Positions 1 to 5,559 of a stretch of 12,686 nucleotides of DNA are shown here, piece by piece (within the stretch, counting starts at the first letter, position 1; every line of letters starts with the position of its first letter). The stretch comes from Collinsella aerofaciens. GTDB lineage: Bacteria > Actinomycetota > Coriobacteriia > Coriobacteriales > Coriobacteriaceae. The notes under the pieces are model-generated. The model was not told the origin of the DNA and did no database searches. It saw only the letters and a list, made by a program, of their open reading frames with translations. Made by a program: the position numbers and the translations under genes. The stretch lies in the NCBI GenBank assembly GCA_905213725.1, contig CAJMJM010000050.1, positions 1-12,686 on the forward strand, given 5' to 3'.

Positions 1-95
1 TGCATGCCCATAGTCTCGATTAGATGCTCGAGATCGGACTTAAGACGGTGCTCGTAGCCAGAGTAAGTGTGAACGACGTACCAACGCTTAGACAT
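1..95 (-). CDS. nusG: Transcription termination/antitermination factor NusG, N-terminal fragment
   Basis: The first 31 codons are visible and begin MSKRWYVVHTYSGYEHRL, the canonical opening of the NusG NGN domain that binds RNA polymerase near the clamp. The rest lies beyond the left edge of the window. The start ATG sits 3 nt after the secE stop, with GAGGGG as ribosome binding site inside the end of secE, so the two genes are translationally linked. NusG couples transcription to translation and to Rho; secE-nusG is one of the most conserved bacterial gene pairs. Identity is very secure despite the truncation because both the N-terminal motif and the neighbour agree. Confidence 0.96.
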   Translation of the reverse strand, partial: MSKRWYVVHTYSGYEHRLKSDLEHLIETMGM

Positions 96-98
96 GGT

Positions 99-437
99 TT
101 AGCCCCTCAATCCAGAGAACAGAGCAAGAGCCTCGCCAAAGCCAGCATCGAGCAGAGCGATGACGACGCCGACGACGATCAGAGAAGCGCAAACGACGAC
201 CGAGTAGTTCACGAGCTCCTTCTTATCGGGCCACGTGACACGCTTCATCTCGGACTTGACCGAAGCGAAATACTTCTTGGTGCGGGCGAAGAAACCAGGC
301 TTCTCGTTCTTCTTGGACTTCGCAGCCTTCTCGTTCTTCTTGGCAACGGCCTTCTTGGCCTCAACCTTGGAGTTGGCGGCAGCTTTGTTGGCAGGTGCCG
401 GCTGCTGAGCCTTCTTCTTGTTCTTCTTGTTGGCCAT
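99..437 (-). CDS. secE: Preprotein translocase subunit SecE
   Basis: This 112-residue protein is the small essential SecE subunit of the SecYEG channel in the cytoplasmic membrane. Residues 1-47 are a lysine- and alanine-rich, probably disordered cytosolic extension. Residues 49-74 form the amphipathic helix with the family signature VTWPDKKE (67-74). A single membrane segment follows at about 77-97. This is the one-helix form usual outside the gamma-proteobacteria, which have three helices. The start ATG is preceded by GGAGG at a good distance. It lies between tRNA-Trp and nusG on the same strand, the classical arrangement. The unusually basic N-terminal tail is common in actinobacterial SecE. 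Confidence 0.97.
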   Translation of the reverse strand: MANKKNKKKAQQPAPANKAAANSKVEAKKAVAKKNEKAAKSKKNEKPGFFARTKKYFASVKSEMKRVTWPDKKELVNYSVVVCASLIVVGVVIALLDAGFGEALALFSGLRG

Positions 438-476
438 TTGGGTTACCTCCGCGCAATGCGCTTATACATGAGTAAA

Positions 477-504
477 CCGTAAGCCCCCAAGTGGGAGCTT
501 ACGG
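477..504 (-). terminator. 12-bp hairpin between tRNA-Trp and secE (weak terminator or processing stem)
   Basis: On the minus strand, CCGTAAGCTCCC and GGGGGCTTACGG pair over 12 bp with one G-U and a 4-nt loop (ACTT). The stem starts 9 nt after the tRNA CCA end and is followed only by TTTAC, so it lacks a strong U tract. It could be a leaky terminator reducing transcription into secE-nusG, or a stem that helps 3' processing of the tRNA. The G-U pair fits the minus strand as the transcribed one. Confidence 0.5.
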
Positions 505-513
505 AATAATGAC

Positions 514-589
514 TGGCACGCCAGGAAGGACTCGAACCCTCAACACTCGGTTTTGGAGACCGATGCTCTACCAATTGAACTACTGGCGT
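514..589 (-). tRNA. trpT: tRNA-Trp (anticodon CCA)
   Basis: A 76-nt cloverleaf reads from 589 down to 514. The acceptor stem ACGCCAG pairs with CTGGCGT, the discriminator is G, and CCA is encoded. The anticodon loop CTCCAAA gives CCA for Trp, and the T loop carries GGTTCGAGTCC. It is the single tRNA between rpmG and secE, the usual place for tRNA-Trp in many bacteria, and is probably cotranscribed with rpmG, secE and nusG. Confidence 0.97.
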
Positions 590-602
590 ATGTGACTAGA
601 GA

Positions 603-752
603 CTAGCGAGTCTCTTTGTGCAGCGTGTGGTGACGGCACCAGGGGCAATACTTCTTGATCTCCATACGATCAGGCATGGTCGACTTGTTCTTGGTGGTCG
701 TATAGTTGCGGCGCTTGCACTCAGTGCACGCAAGAGTAACTAGAGTACGCAT
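603..752 (-). CDS. rpmG: 50S ribosomal protein L33, zinc-binding form
   Basis: This short gene encodes 49 residues beginning MRTLVTLACTECKRRNYTTT. L33 is a small protein of the large ribosomal subunit near the E site. Two CxxC pairs, Cys9/Cys12 and Cys36/Cys39, show the zinc-containing (C+) form; many organisms also carry a zinc-free paralogue used under zinc limitation, but none is visible here. Length, the KNKSTMPDRMEIKKYCP segment and the position before tRNA-Trp, secE and nusG are all typical. It is the first gene after a clear promoter about 40 nt upstream. The stop lies 14 nt before the 5' end of tRNA-Trp, implying one transcript. Confidence 0.97.
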   Translation of the reverse strand: MRTLVTLACTECKRRNYTTTKNKSTMPDRMEIKKYCPWCRHHTLHKETR

Positions 753-797
753 GTATCCTGAACCTTTCATTTCCGCCCCGTACGGGCACGAGTTGTT

Positions 798-837
798 ACT
801 TTATCAGCTCCACGTAAGTGCTGTCAATGAAAACCTC
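798..837 (-). promoter_or_regulatory. Sigma-70-type promoter for rpmG-trpT-secE-nusG
   Basis: On the minus strand a consensus -35 TTGACA (822-827) is followed after 18 bp by TAAAGT (798-803), or after 17 bp by ATAAAG. Transcription would start near 791, leaving a leader of about 40 nt before rpmG. The -35 box lies inside GAGGTTTTCATTGACAGC (820-837), which recurs with one change at the tRNA-Tyr promoter. Confidence 0.75.
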
Positions 838-965
838 GAGTCAATTGGTTCTCGGTGGATCCATTCATATTTGGAACACATCAATGAAGCCATCGAGAGC
901 TAATCGACGGTGCATCCAGGACCATTATCGATCCTCTCGACACCAGCAACGGCTCAATATCCATT

Positions 966-1004
966 GCAGAAAAGAACCCGGCACCCATATATGTGCCGGG
1001 TTCT
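966..1004 (-). terminator. Intrinsic terminator of tuf
   Basis: A perfect 12-bp stem (973-984 with 993-1004, core AACCCGGCAC) with an 8-nt loop lies 27 nt past the tuf stop on the minus strand. It is followed by a short T-rich run (TTTTC). It separates tuf from rpmG, which has its own promoter. Confidence 0.88.
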
Positions 1005-1031
1005 CTAAGTCAGCTATATCAAAGAGCTAAT

Positions 1032-2222
1032 TTACTCAATGATCGTGGAGACGATGCCCGAACCGACGGTGTGGCCACCCTCGCGGATAGCGAAGCGCAG
1101 GCCCTCCTCCATGGCGATCGGGTGGATGAGGTCGCCCTCGATGGTGATGTGGTCACCAGGCATAGCCATCTCGGTGCCCTCGGGGAGCTTGACCGTACCG
1201 GTAACGTCGGTGGTACGGAAGTAGAACTGAGGACGATAACCATCGAAGAACGGGGTGTGACGGCCGCCCTCCTCCTTGGTCAGAACGTAGATCTCGCCGG
1301 TGAACTTGGTGTGCGGGGTAACCGAACCGGGCTTGCAGAGAACCTGGCCGCGCTCGATGTCCTCACGCTTGATGCCGCGGAGCAGCAGACCGACGTTGTC
1401 GCCAGCCTCGCAGAAGTCCATGGACTTACGGAACATCTCGATACCGGTAACGACGGTGTTCTGGGTATCCTTGATGCCGACGATCTCGACGGGCTCGTTG
1501 AGCTTGAGCTCACCGCGCTCGACACGGCCAGTAGCAACGGTACCACGGCCGGAGATGGTCATAACGTCCTCAACGGCCATCAGGAACGGGAGGTCGTTGT
1601 TACGAGCAGGCGTCGGGATGTACTCGTCGACGGCCTTCATGAGCTCGCGAATGGCGTCCATCCACTTGGCGTCGCCCTCGAGAGCGCCCAGAGCGGAGCC
1701 ACGGATGACGGGGATGTCGTCGCCGGGGAAATCGTACTCGGAGAGGAGCTCACGGGTCTCCATCTCGACGAGGTCGATCAGCGCGCCGTCGTCAACCATG
1801 GCGCACTTGTTCAGGAACACGACGATGTAGGGAACGCCGACCTGACGGGCGAGCAGGATGTGCTCGCGGGTCTGAGCCATGGGGCCGTCGGTAGCAGCGA
1901 TGACCAGGATAGCGCCGTCCATCTGAGCAGCGCCGGAGATCATGTTCTTGACGTAGTCAGCGTGGCCCGGGCAGTCAACGTGAGCGTAGTGACGGGCAGC
2001 GGTCTCGTACTCAACGTGGGAGACGGAAATCGTAATGCCGCGCTCGCGCTCCTCGGGAGCCTTGTCGATGTTCTCGAACGCAGTGAAGTCAGCCTTGCAG
2101 CCCTCGGTCTCGGAGAGAACCTTGGTGATGGCAGCGGTCAGCGTGGTCTTGCCGTGGTCGACGTGACCAATGGTGCCGATGTTAACATGCGGCTTAGTGC
2201 GCTCAAACTTCTCTTTGGCCAT
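1032..2222 (-). CDS. tuf: Translation elongation factor Tu
   Basis: This 396-residue GTPase delivers aminoacyl-tRNA to the ribosome. The P loop GHVDHGKT is at 19-26, the switch I Thr in RGITI at 61-65, switch II DCPGH at 83-87 and GSAL at 175-178. Domains 2 and 3 follow from about 210 and end with the usual beta-strand VGSGIVSTIIE. The start has a strong GAGGAGGG ribosome binding site. One oddity is clear: the guanine-specificity motif reads NKCA (138-141) where EF-Tu normally has NKCD, because codon 141 (1800-1802) is GCC. The rest of the protein is intact and highly conserved, so this is a working tuf gene with an unusual G4 motif rather than a pseudogene. It follows three tRNA genes and ends at an intrinsic terminator. 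Confidence 0.98.
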   Translation of the reverse strand: MAKEKFERTKPHVNIGTIGHVDHGKTTLTAAITKVLSETEGCKADFTAFENIDKAPEERERGITISVSHVEYETAARHYAHVDCPGHADYVKNMISGAAQMDGAILVIAATDGPMAQTREHILLARQVGVPYIVVFLNKCAMVDDGALIDLVEMETRELLSEYDFPGDDIPVIRGSALGALEGDAKWMDAIRELMKAVDEYIPTPARNNDLPFLMAVEDVMTISGRGTVATGRVERGELKLNEPVEIVGIKDTQNTVVTGIEMFRKSMDFCEAGDNVGLLLRGIKREDIERGQVLCKPGSVTPHTKFTGEIYVLTKEEGGRHTPFFDGYRPQFYFRTTDVTGTVKLPEGTEMAMPGDHITIEGDLIHPIAMEEGLRFAIREGGHTVGSGIVSTIIE

Positions 2223-2265
2223 AAAGCCCTCCTCTTAACAGGTCGTCCCCGGACGGGACTTTGCC

Positions 2266-2274
2266 TTTATACCA
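2266..2274 (-). promoter_or_regulatory. Possible extended -10 element before tuf
   Basis: On the minus strand TGGTATAAA matches an extended -10 (TGnTATAAT) about 45 nt upstream of tuf and just downstream of the post-tRNA hairpin. No good -35 is present at 17 bp. It could give tuf extra transcription independent of the tRNA promoter, but the support is one motif only. Confidence 0.35.
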
Positions 2275-2276
2275 TA

Positions 2277-2307
2277 GTGGCCTCTCAACATACTATTGAG
2301 AAGCCAC
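2277..2307 (-). terminator. 12-bp hairpin between tRNA-Met and tuf (attenuator or processing stem)
   Basis: On the minus strand GTGGCTTCTCAA pairs with TTGAGAGGCCAC over 12 bp with one G-U and a 7-nt loop. It begins 11 nt after the CCA end of tRNA-Met and is not followed by a T tract, so full termination is unlikely. It parallels the stem after tRNA-Trp. Confidence 0.45.
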
Positions 2308-2318
2308 CGTGTTACCTA

Positions 2319-2395
2319 TGGTAGCGGTGACTGGATTCGAACCAGTGACGCCACGGGTATGAACCGTGTGCTCTAACCAACTGAGCTACACCGCC
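2319..2395 (-). tRNA. tRNA-Met (anticodon CAT), probably elongator
   Basis: A 77-nt cloverleaf has acceptor GGCGGTG paired with CACCGCT (a G-U closing pair), discriminator A and encoded CCA. The anticodon loop TTCATAC gives CAT. The initiator tRNA is unlikely because position 1 pairs with 72 and the anticodon stem lacks the three consecutive G-C pairs of tRNA-fMet. A lysidine-modified tRNA-Ile2 also has CAT and cannot be fully excluded from sequence alone. Confidence 0.9.
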
Positions 2396-2398
2396 GGA

Positions 2399-2474
2399 TG
2401 GAGCCTGCAACCAGACTTGAACTGGTGACCTCTTCGTTACCAACGAAGTGCTCTACCGACTGAGCTATACAGGC
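2399..2474 (-). tRNA. tRNA-Thr (anticodon GGT)
   Basis: A 76-nt cloverleaf has acceptor GCCTGTA paired with TGCAGGC, discriminator T and encoded CCA. The anticodon loop TTGGTAA gives GGT, reading ACC and ACT. It is only 3 nt upstream of tRNA-Met on the same strand, so the cluster must be processed from one precursor. In E. coli tRNA-Thr(GGT) is likewise the tRNA next to tufB. Confidence 0.97.
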
Positions 2475-2484
2475 ACTTGACGGG

Positions 2485-2566
2485 TGGGAGCTATAGGATT
2501 CGAACCTATGTAGGCAGAGCCAACGGGTTTACAGCCCGTCCCCATTAACCACTCGGGCAAACTCCC
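2485..2566 (-). tRNA. tRNA-Tyr (anticodon GTA)
   Basis: An 82-nt class II tRNA with a long variable arm. Acceptor GGGAGTT pairs with AGCTCCC, discriminator A, and the anticodon loop CTGTAAA gives GTA. The 3' end reads ACCCG, so CCA is not encoded; it must be added by tRNA nucleotidyltransferase, unlike the other four tRNAs here. It is the first tRNA of the tuf-linked cluster and lies about 56 nt downstream of the predicted transcription start. Confidence 0.96.
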
Positions 2567-2628
2567 AATCGTTCAAGTATTCGCAGGTCCTTTGGTCTTT
2601 TGGACCGCCGCCCCCGCGAACGAAGTAG

Positions 2629-2668
2629 ATAATACGATGCAACCTTGGGGGCTGTCAACGAAAACCTC
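2629..2668 (-). promoter_or_regulatory. Strong sigma-70-type promoter for tRNA-Tyr/Thr/Met-tuf
   Basis: On the minus strand a perfect -35 TTGACA (2653-2658) and -10 TATTAT (2629-2634) are separated by 18 bp, with a start near 2622. The sequence from 2651 to 2668 (GAGGTTTTCGTTGACAGC) is shared with the rpmG promoter. Immediately upstream, AGATAC and GTATCT at the ends of 2669-2692 form an imperfect inverted repeat that could bind a regulator. Confidence 0.85.
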
Positions 2669-2901
2669 TAGATACACGGTTCCGGGCGTATCTATATAGT
2701 TGTGACCTGCGGTTTTGTTGAGTTTGGATGTGAAGGACGGTGGTTTTGGATACAGAGGTGACGTTTCCCAAGGTAACACTTTGGTGTAGTAGAGTACACC
2801 TTCAGGATCGAGCTTCGATAACAGCCTATTTGCACCTATATATAGGTCGAGATCGGAGCTTCCCCGGTGCGATCAAGTAGACCAGGGGCCTCACCGTTTT
2901 C
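2669..2901. other. Intergenic region with small palindromes and no credible gene
   Basis: I see no credible coding sequence, tRNA or rRNA here. Visible structure is limited to an inverted repeat bounded by AGATAC and GTATCT (2669-2692) and the 14-bp perfect palindrome ACCTATATATAGGT at 2834-2847. Base composition is more AT-rich than in the flanking genes. The hairpin array starts directly after this stretch. Confidence 0.5.
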
Positions 2902-3119
2902 ATCTCAATCTGTAACAGTAAGAGGGTCATTCCTCTCCTATCTGTTACAGATCGAGATACTACGCGGCGACCCCGGCTCACGTCTCACTCTGTAACAGCT
3001 AGAACGGTTTTCAGCCTCTTCGTGTTACAGATCGAGACGTTATCGGCCGTCCTTTGGCATTGTCTCGATCTGTAACTATAAGGAGGGTTTTCAGCCCACC
3101 CGTGTTACAGATCGAGACA
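2902..3119. repeat. Three-unit array of long hairpins with exact 80-bp period
   Basis: Each unit has a left arm close to GTCTCGATCTGTAACA and a right arm TGTTACAGATCGAGAC around a 20-26 nt core. Left arms start at 2902, 2982 and 3062; right arms' TGTTACAG starts at 2943, 3023 and 3103, so both have an exact 80-bp period. Unit 3 pairs perfectly over 16 bp, unit 1 has one change (a G-U on the minus strand) and unit 2 has two mismatches. The cores differ, but each can form a further stem (for example AGAGG with CCTCT in unit 1, and GGG with CCC in unit 3), and units 2 and 3 share GGTTTTCAGCC. Right arms are better conserved than left arms. No ORF spans it and no U tract follows any stem. Function is unknown. 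Confidence 0.85.
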
Positions 3120-3163
3120 AACCTGAAGCTTGGTTGGCGCCAAACCCGCTGGCTTATCGACAT

Positions 3164-3202
3164 AAAAAGAAACGGGCCCTGTCCCACAAGGGAACAGGGC
3201 CC
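3164..3202 (-). terminator. Intrinsic terminator of tRNA-Thr(TGT)
   Basis: On the minus strand a 12-bp stem with one bulged T (GGGCCCTGT / ACAGGGCCC plus CCC/GGG) and a TTGT loop lies 11 nt after the tRNA 3' end. It is followed by GTTTCTTTTT. It makes tRNA-Thr(TGT) a separate transcription unit. Confidence 0.92.
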
Positions 3203-3212
3203 AAAACTCTCA

Positions 3213-3287
3213 TGGAGCCAGTGACAGGAATCGAACCTGCAACCCACTGATTACAAATCAGTTGCGCTACCGTTGCGCCACACTGGC
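3213..3287 (-). tRNA. tRNA-Thr (anticodon TGT)
   Basis: A 75-nt cloverleaf has acceptor GCCAGTG paired with CACTGGC, discriminator T and encoded CCA. The anticodon loop TTTGTAA gives TGT, reading ACA and ACG. It is a single-gene unit with its own promoter (-35 at 3341-3346) and terminator. In E. coli the matching isoacceptor is first in the thrU-tyrU-glyT-thrT-tufB operon, so this gene keeps the same relative place although the hairpin array now separates it from tRNA-Tyr. Confidence 0.97.
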
Positions 3288-3317
3288 ACACTTGGCGCTT
3301 TCGCGCGAAGCCTGTTA

Positions 3318-3346
3318 AGAATAATGGAATTGCGGACGGGGCGCAA
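3318..3346 (-). promoter_or_regulatory. Promoter of tRNA-Thr(TGT)
   Basis: On the minus strand TTGCGC (3341-3346), a 17-bp spacer and TATTCT (3318-3323) predict a start near 3311, giving a leader of about 24 nt before the tRNA 5' end. Confidence 0.65.
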
Positions 3347-3434
3347 CAGGCCGCACGGCGTTATATAAATATGCAAAATCCAGCAACAACAGGTACCAGG
3401 TCCGTTCATTTCTGTCAGTGCGCCCTCAATCTTA

Positions 3435-3506
3435 AAACCATTCGCCAGAACGAATAGTTTTAATTACAATTGGCTATATAAAACTATTCGTTCTGGCGAA
3501 GGGTTT
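3435..3506 (+). promoter_or_regulatory. Very long inverted repeat, probable operator/promoter of the HTH-kinase gene
   Basis: Two 22-bp arms (3441-3462 and 3479-3500) are perfect reverse complements around a 16-nt AT-rich centre. After one mismatch the pairing runs 5 bp further on each side (3435-3439 with 3502-3506). Each arm contains its own TTCG-N6-CGAA palindrome, centred 46 bp apart. A TATATA/TATAAA -10-like box lies at the inner edge of the right arm, so a bound repressor would cover the promoter. The repeat ends 4 bp before the ATG, which has only a weak AAGGG site, and the transcript could also hide that start in a stem. Confidence 0.75.
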
Positions 3507-3510
3507 CGCG

Positions 3511-4851
3511 ATGTTGACTACCAAGGAAGCAGCCGAGCTGCTCGGCATCAGCCCGCGCAGGGTGCAGGAGCTCATTAAGAACGGCGCGCTGACCGCCCGC
3601 AAGGCTTCTGGTGTATGGCTCATCGACAAAGACAGCGTCGACACGCGACTCCGCTCCGTGACCAAAACGGGGGGACGTCCCCGCCGCGGCCACGGTAAAA
3701 GCGAGATCGCGTTCACCCTCATGAACCGCACGCACGAAGTGGCCCAGCTGGTCTACAGCAGATCACGGAAAGACTTCACCCACATCGGCGCCGACGTCGA
3801 TCGTGCCCACGCCCCTATTGGAGTTTTTGCTCCCAGCAAACCTGTATCGCTCGCCTCCTTCCGCATCTGGTGGCGCGGCCGCGGTATCCCGCTCGCACGC
3901 ATTGGACTAGCCTCCCTGCTTGCAGAAGCCGCAGTCGATGTTCCCGATGAACTCGTACAGCGAAATCTTGGCCTCTCCTTATCCGACCAGTATTGGATTA
4001 GGCCCCAAGACTCCGGTCTCGCGTGGGAAGATATCAATTTCTTCAATAATGCTTTTGACGACGTCTCTCTCAGCATCGCACCCTTCGCCCCAGAGGGAAA
4101 AGCGGCTGCCGCAAAGCCCGATAACACCTCGGACGGCAATCTTCAAAAGTACTGGACGTGCGAGGGCGAACGTCGAATTCTGCATAAGGCAGGAGCGCAC
4201 TTGGACCAGGAACCTTATAACGAGCTGGTGGCGACCGCGCTCCACCGTCGCATCCTAAACGCCTGCGATTATGTGCCTTACTCGCTCGAGGGCACGGGCA
4301 CTTCCGCCCTGAGCACATGCGATGTCTTCTTAACTGATGAAGAAGAGTATGTCCCTGCGTTCTATGTAAACCAGCACGCAAACGCAGATGAACGGCTAAC
4401 CGACTACGAGCGATATGTAGCAAACTGCGAGGAGCTCGGGGTGACAGGCGTCAAGGATGCCCTTGACCGCATGATCGTATGTGACGACATCATTGCCAAC
4501 TACGATCGTCATTGGCGCAACTTCGGCCTCGTGCGAAACGTAAACACGCAAGCTTGCAGACCTGCCCCCATCTTCGATTCGGGCTCATCGCTCTGGTGCA
4601 ACATATCACTAGAGGAGCTTAGGGCGGGAGAGCACAGTTTTACCAGCGCACAATTTCATTCAAGCCCCGCCAAACAAATGTTGCTCGTCGAGGACATGGG
4701 CTGGTTTGACGGCGACAAACTCGAAGGCTTCGTTGACGAGGCAATCGAGATTCTTTCCAGAAACGACGCGCTCACGGCAAGGCTGCCATATCTAAAAGAG
4801 GCGCTAACGTGGCGCCTCGAAAGAATGATCGACATCGCTGTATGGAGTTAG
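3511..4851 (+). CDS. Helix-turn-helix protein fused to a HipA/CtkA-like kinase domain
   Basis: This 446-residue protein opens with an excisionase/MerR-type helix-turn-helix (about 2-47, LTTKEAAELLGISPRRVQEL) and a basic linker (50-64). A HipA-related kinase domain follows from about 115: SLSDQYWIRP (156-165), INFFNN (175-180), TSDGNLQKYW (206-215), Lys226 as likely ATP-binding residue, catalytic DRHWRNFG (332-339) and metal-binding IFDSGSSLW (354-362). The catalytic Asp and Asn are present, so activity is plausible. It lacks the usual N-terminal HipA barrel, and there is no partner gene: upstream is the operator-like repeat, downstream is convergent rae1. Known relatives are Ser/Thr kinases or toxins; here the DNA-binding part is in the same chain, suggesting self-repression. 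The target is unknown. A hairpin of 9 bp with one mismatch spans the stop codon (4844-4877) but has no T tract. Confidence 0.8.
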   Translation: MLTTKEAAELLGISPRRVQELIKNGALTARKASGVWLIDKDSVDTRLRSVTKTGGRPRRGHGKSEIAFTLMNRTHEVAQLVYSRSRKDFTHIGADVDRAHAPIGVFAPSKPVSLASFRIWWRGRGIPLARIGLASLLAEAAVDVPDELVQRNLGLSLSDQYWIRPQDSGLAWEDINFFNNAFDDVSLSIAPFAPEGKAAAAKPDNTSDGNLQKYWTCEGERRILHKAGAHLDQEPYNELVATALHRRILNACDYVPYSLEGTGTSALSTCDVFLTDEEEYVPAFYVNQHANADERLTDYERYVANCEELGVTGVKDALDRMIVCDDIIANYDRHWRNFGLVRNVNTQACRPAPIFDSGSSLWCNISLEELRAGEHSFTSAQFHSSPAKQMLLVEDMGWFDGDKLEGFVDEAIEILSRNDALTARLPYLKEALTWRLERMIDIAVWS

Positions 4852-4878
4852 CGAAGCAGCATTGCCCCGCCAACTCCC

Positions 4879-5556
4879 CTACCTCCCGCGCAGGGCCTTG
4901 AGCTTGGCCAGGGCATCGGGGCTCAGGCGACTGCCCAGAGTCATCTTGATCTGCGGAGCTTCCTCTGCCTCGTGAACGTCGTTATCGATCTGTTTAATCT
5001 CGTCTACCAGCATACGGCTCGAGATGCGCGTAACGCCCTTGCCCATGACGACGGCCTGGATCGTGCCGTCGCTCGATACCACGGAGCACGCGCGACCTTC
5101 CTCACGTGCCTCGATGCAGAGCTTCTGCACCACGGTATCGGCCGAAACACCCGTCGGCGAAAACTCAATGCGCACGCCGCGGGCCGGTAGGTTGGGGCGC
5201 TCGCTGGAGATATTGCCCGCGCCGTCGAACACGATCACGGCCTCGTAACGGCCCTGGGCAAAGGCGGCGACGTCGTTGATGAGGGCGGTGCGCGCCATAT
5301 CGTGAACGTCGCTGGAATACGGATCGTCGGAATGGTCGTACACGAGCTTTTCGTAGCGCGGCGTGCAGTGGATCACGTTGTAGCCGTCGACCACCAGCAG
5401 CTCGGGCTTGTTGGAGTGCACCGTCGAGACCGGGTCGGCGATGGCCTGCGCAAACGCATTGCCGCCCACGCCATAGGTCGCGGCCGAAACAATCGGCTTG
5501 GCCGAACCCTCGCCAAAGCGCTTGGCCTTGGACTTGGCACGGTTCTTTTTGGACAT
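4879..5556 (-). CDS. rae1: NYN-domain endoribonuclease Rae1/YacP
   Basis: The 225-residue protein has a lysine-rich N terminus (1-20) and a YacP-type NYN/PIN-like domain from about 51. The acidic active-site positions are visible: DGYNVIH at 57, FDGAG at 111, SADTVVQKL at 140 and SSDGTIQ at 163. In Bacillus subtilis Rae1 enters the ribosomal A site and cuts certain mRNAs during translation. The gene starts 3 nt after the rlmB stop, with a strong GGAGGAG ribosome binding site inside the rlmB end, so they are cotranscribed. The rlmB-yacP order matches Bacillus. It converges on the HTH-kinase gene with only 27 nt between stops and no clear terminator, so its transcript may run antisense into that gene. 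Confidence 0.9.
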   Translation of the reverse strand: MSKKNRAKSKAKRFGEGSAKPIVSAATYGVGGNAFAQAIADPVSTVHSNKPELLVVDGYNVIHCTPRYEKLVYDHSDDPYSSDVHDMARTALINDVAAFAQGRYEAVIVFDGAGNISSERPNLPARGVRIEFSPTGVSADTVVQKLCIEAREEGRACSVVSSDGTIQAVVMGKGVTRISSRMLVDEIKQIDNDVHEAEEAPQIKMTLGSRLSPDALAKLKALRGR

Positions 5557-5559
5557 GCG

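Noticed and set aside
993..2324. 443-codon open frame on the plus strand
   Set aside because: It is antisense to tuf, lacks any recognisable domain, and arises from the strong codon bias of the highly expressed tuf gene.
2902..3119. CRISPR array
   Set aside because: Repeated arms alternate in orientation, are only about 16 bp, spacers share sequence, and no cas genes are present.
3011..3247. 78-codon open frame on the minus strand
   Set aside because: It runs through tRNA-Thr, its terminator and part of the hairpin array, so it cannot be a real gene.
4844..4877. Bidirectional terminator between the HTH-kinase gene and rae1
   Set aside because: GGAGTT/AACTCC plus GCG/CGC can pair, but there is one mismatch, a large loop and no T tract on either side.
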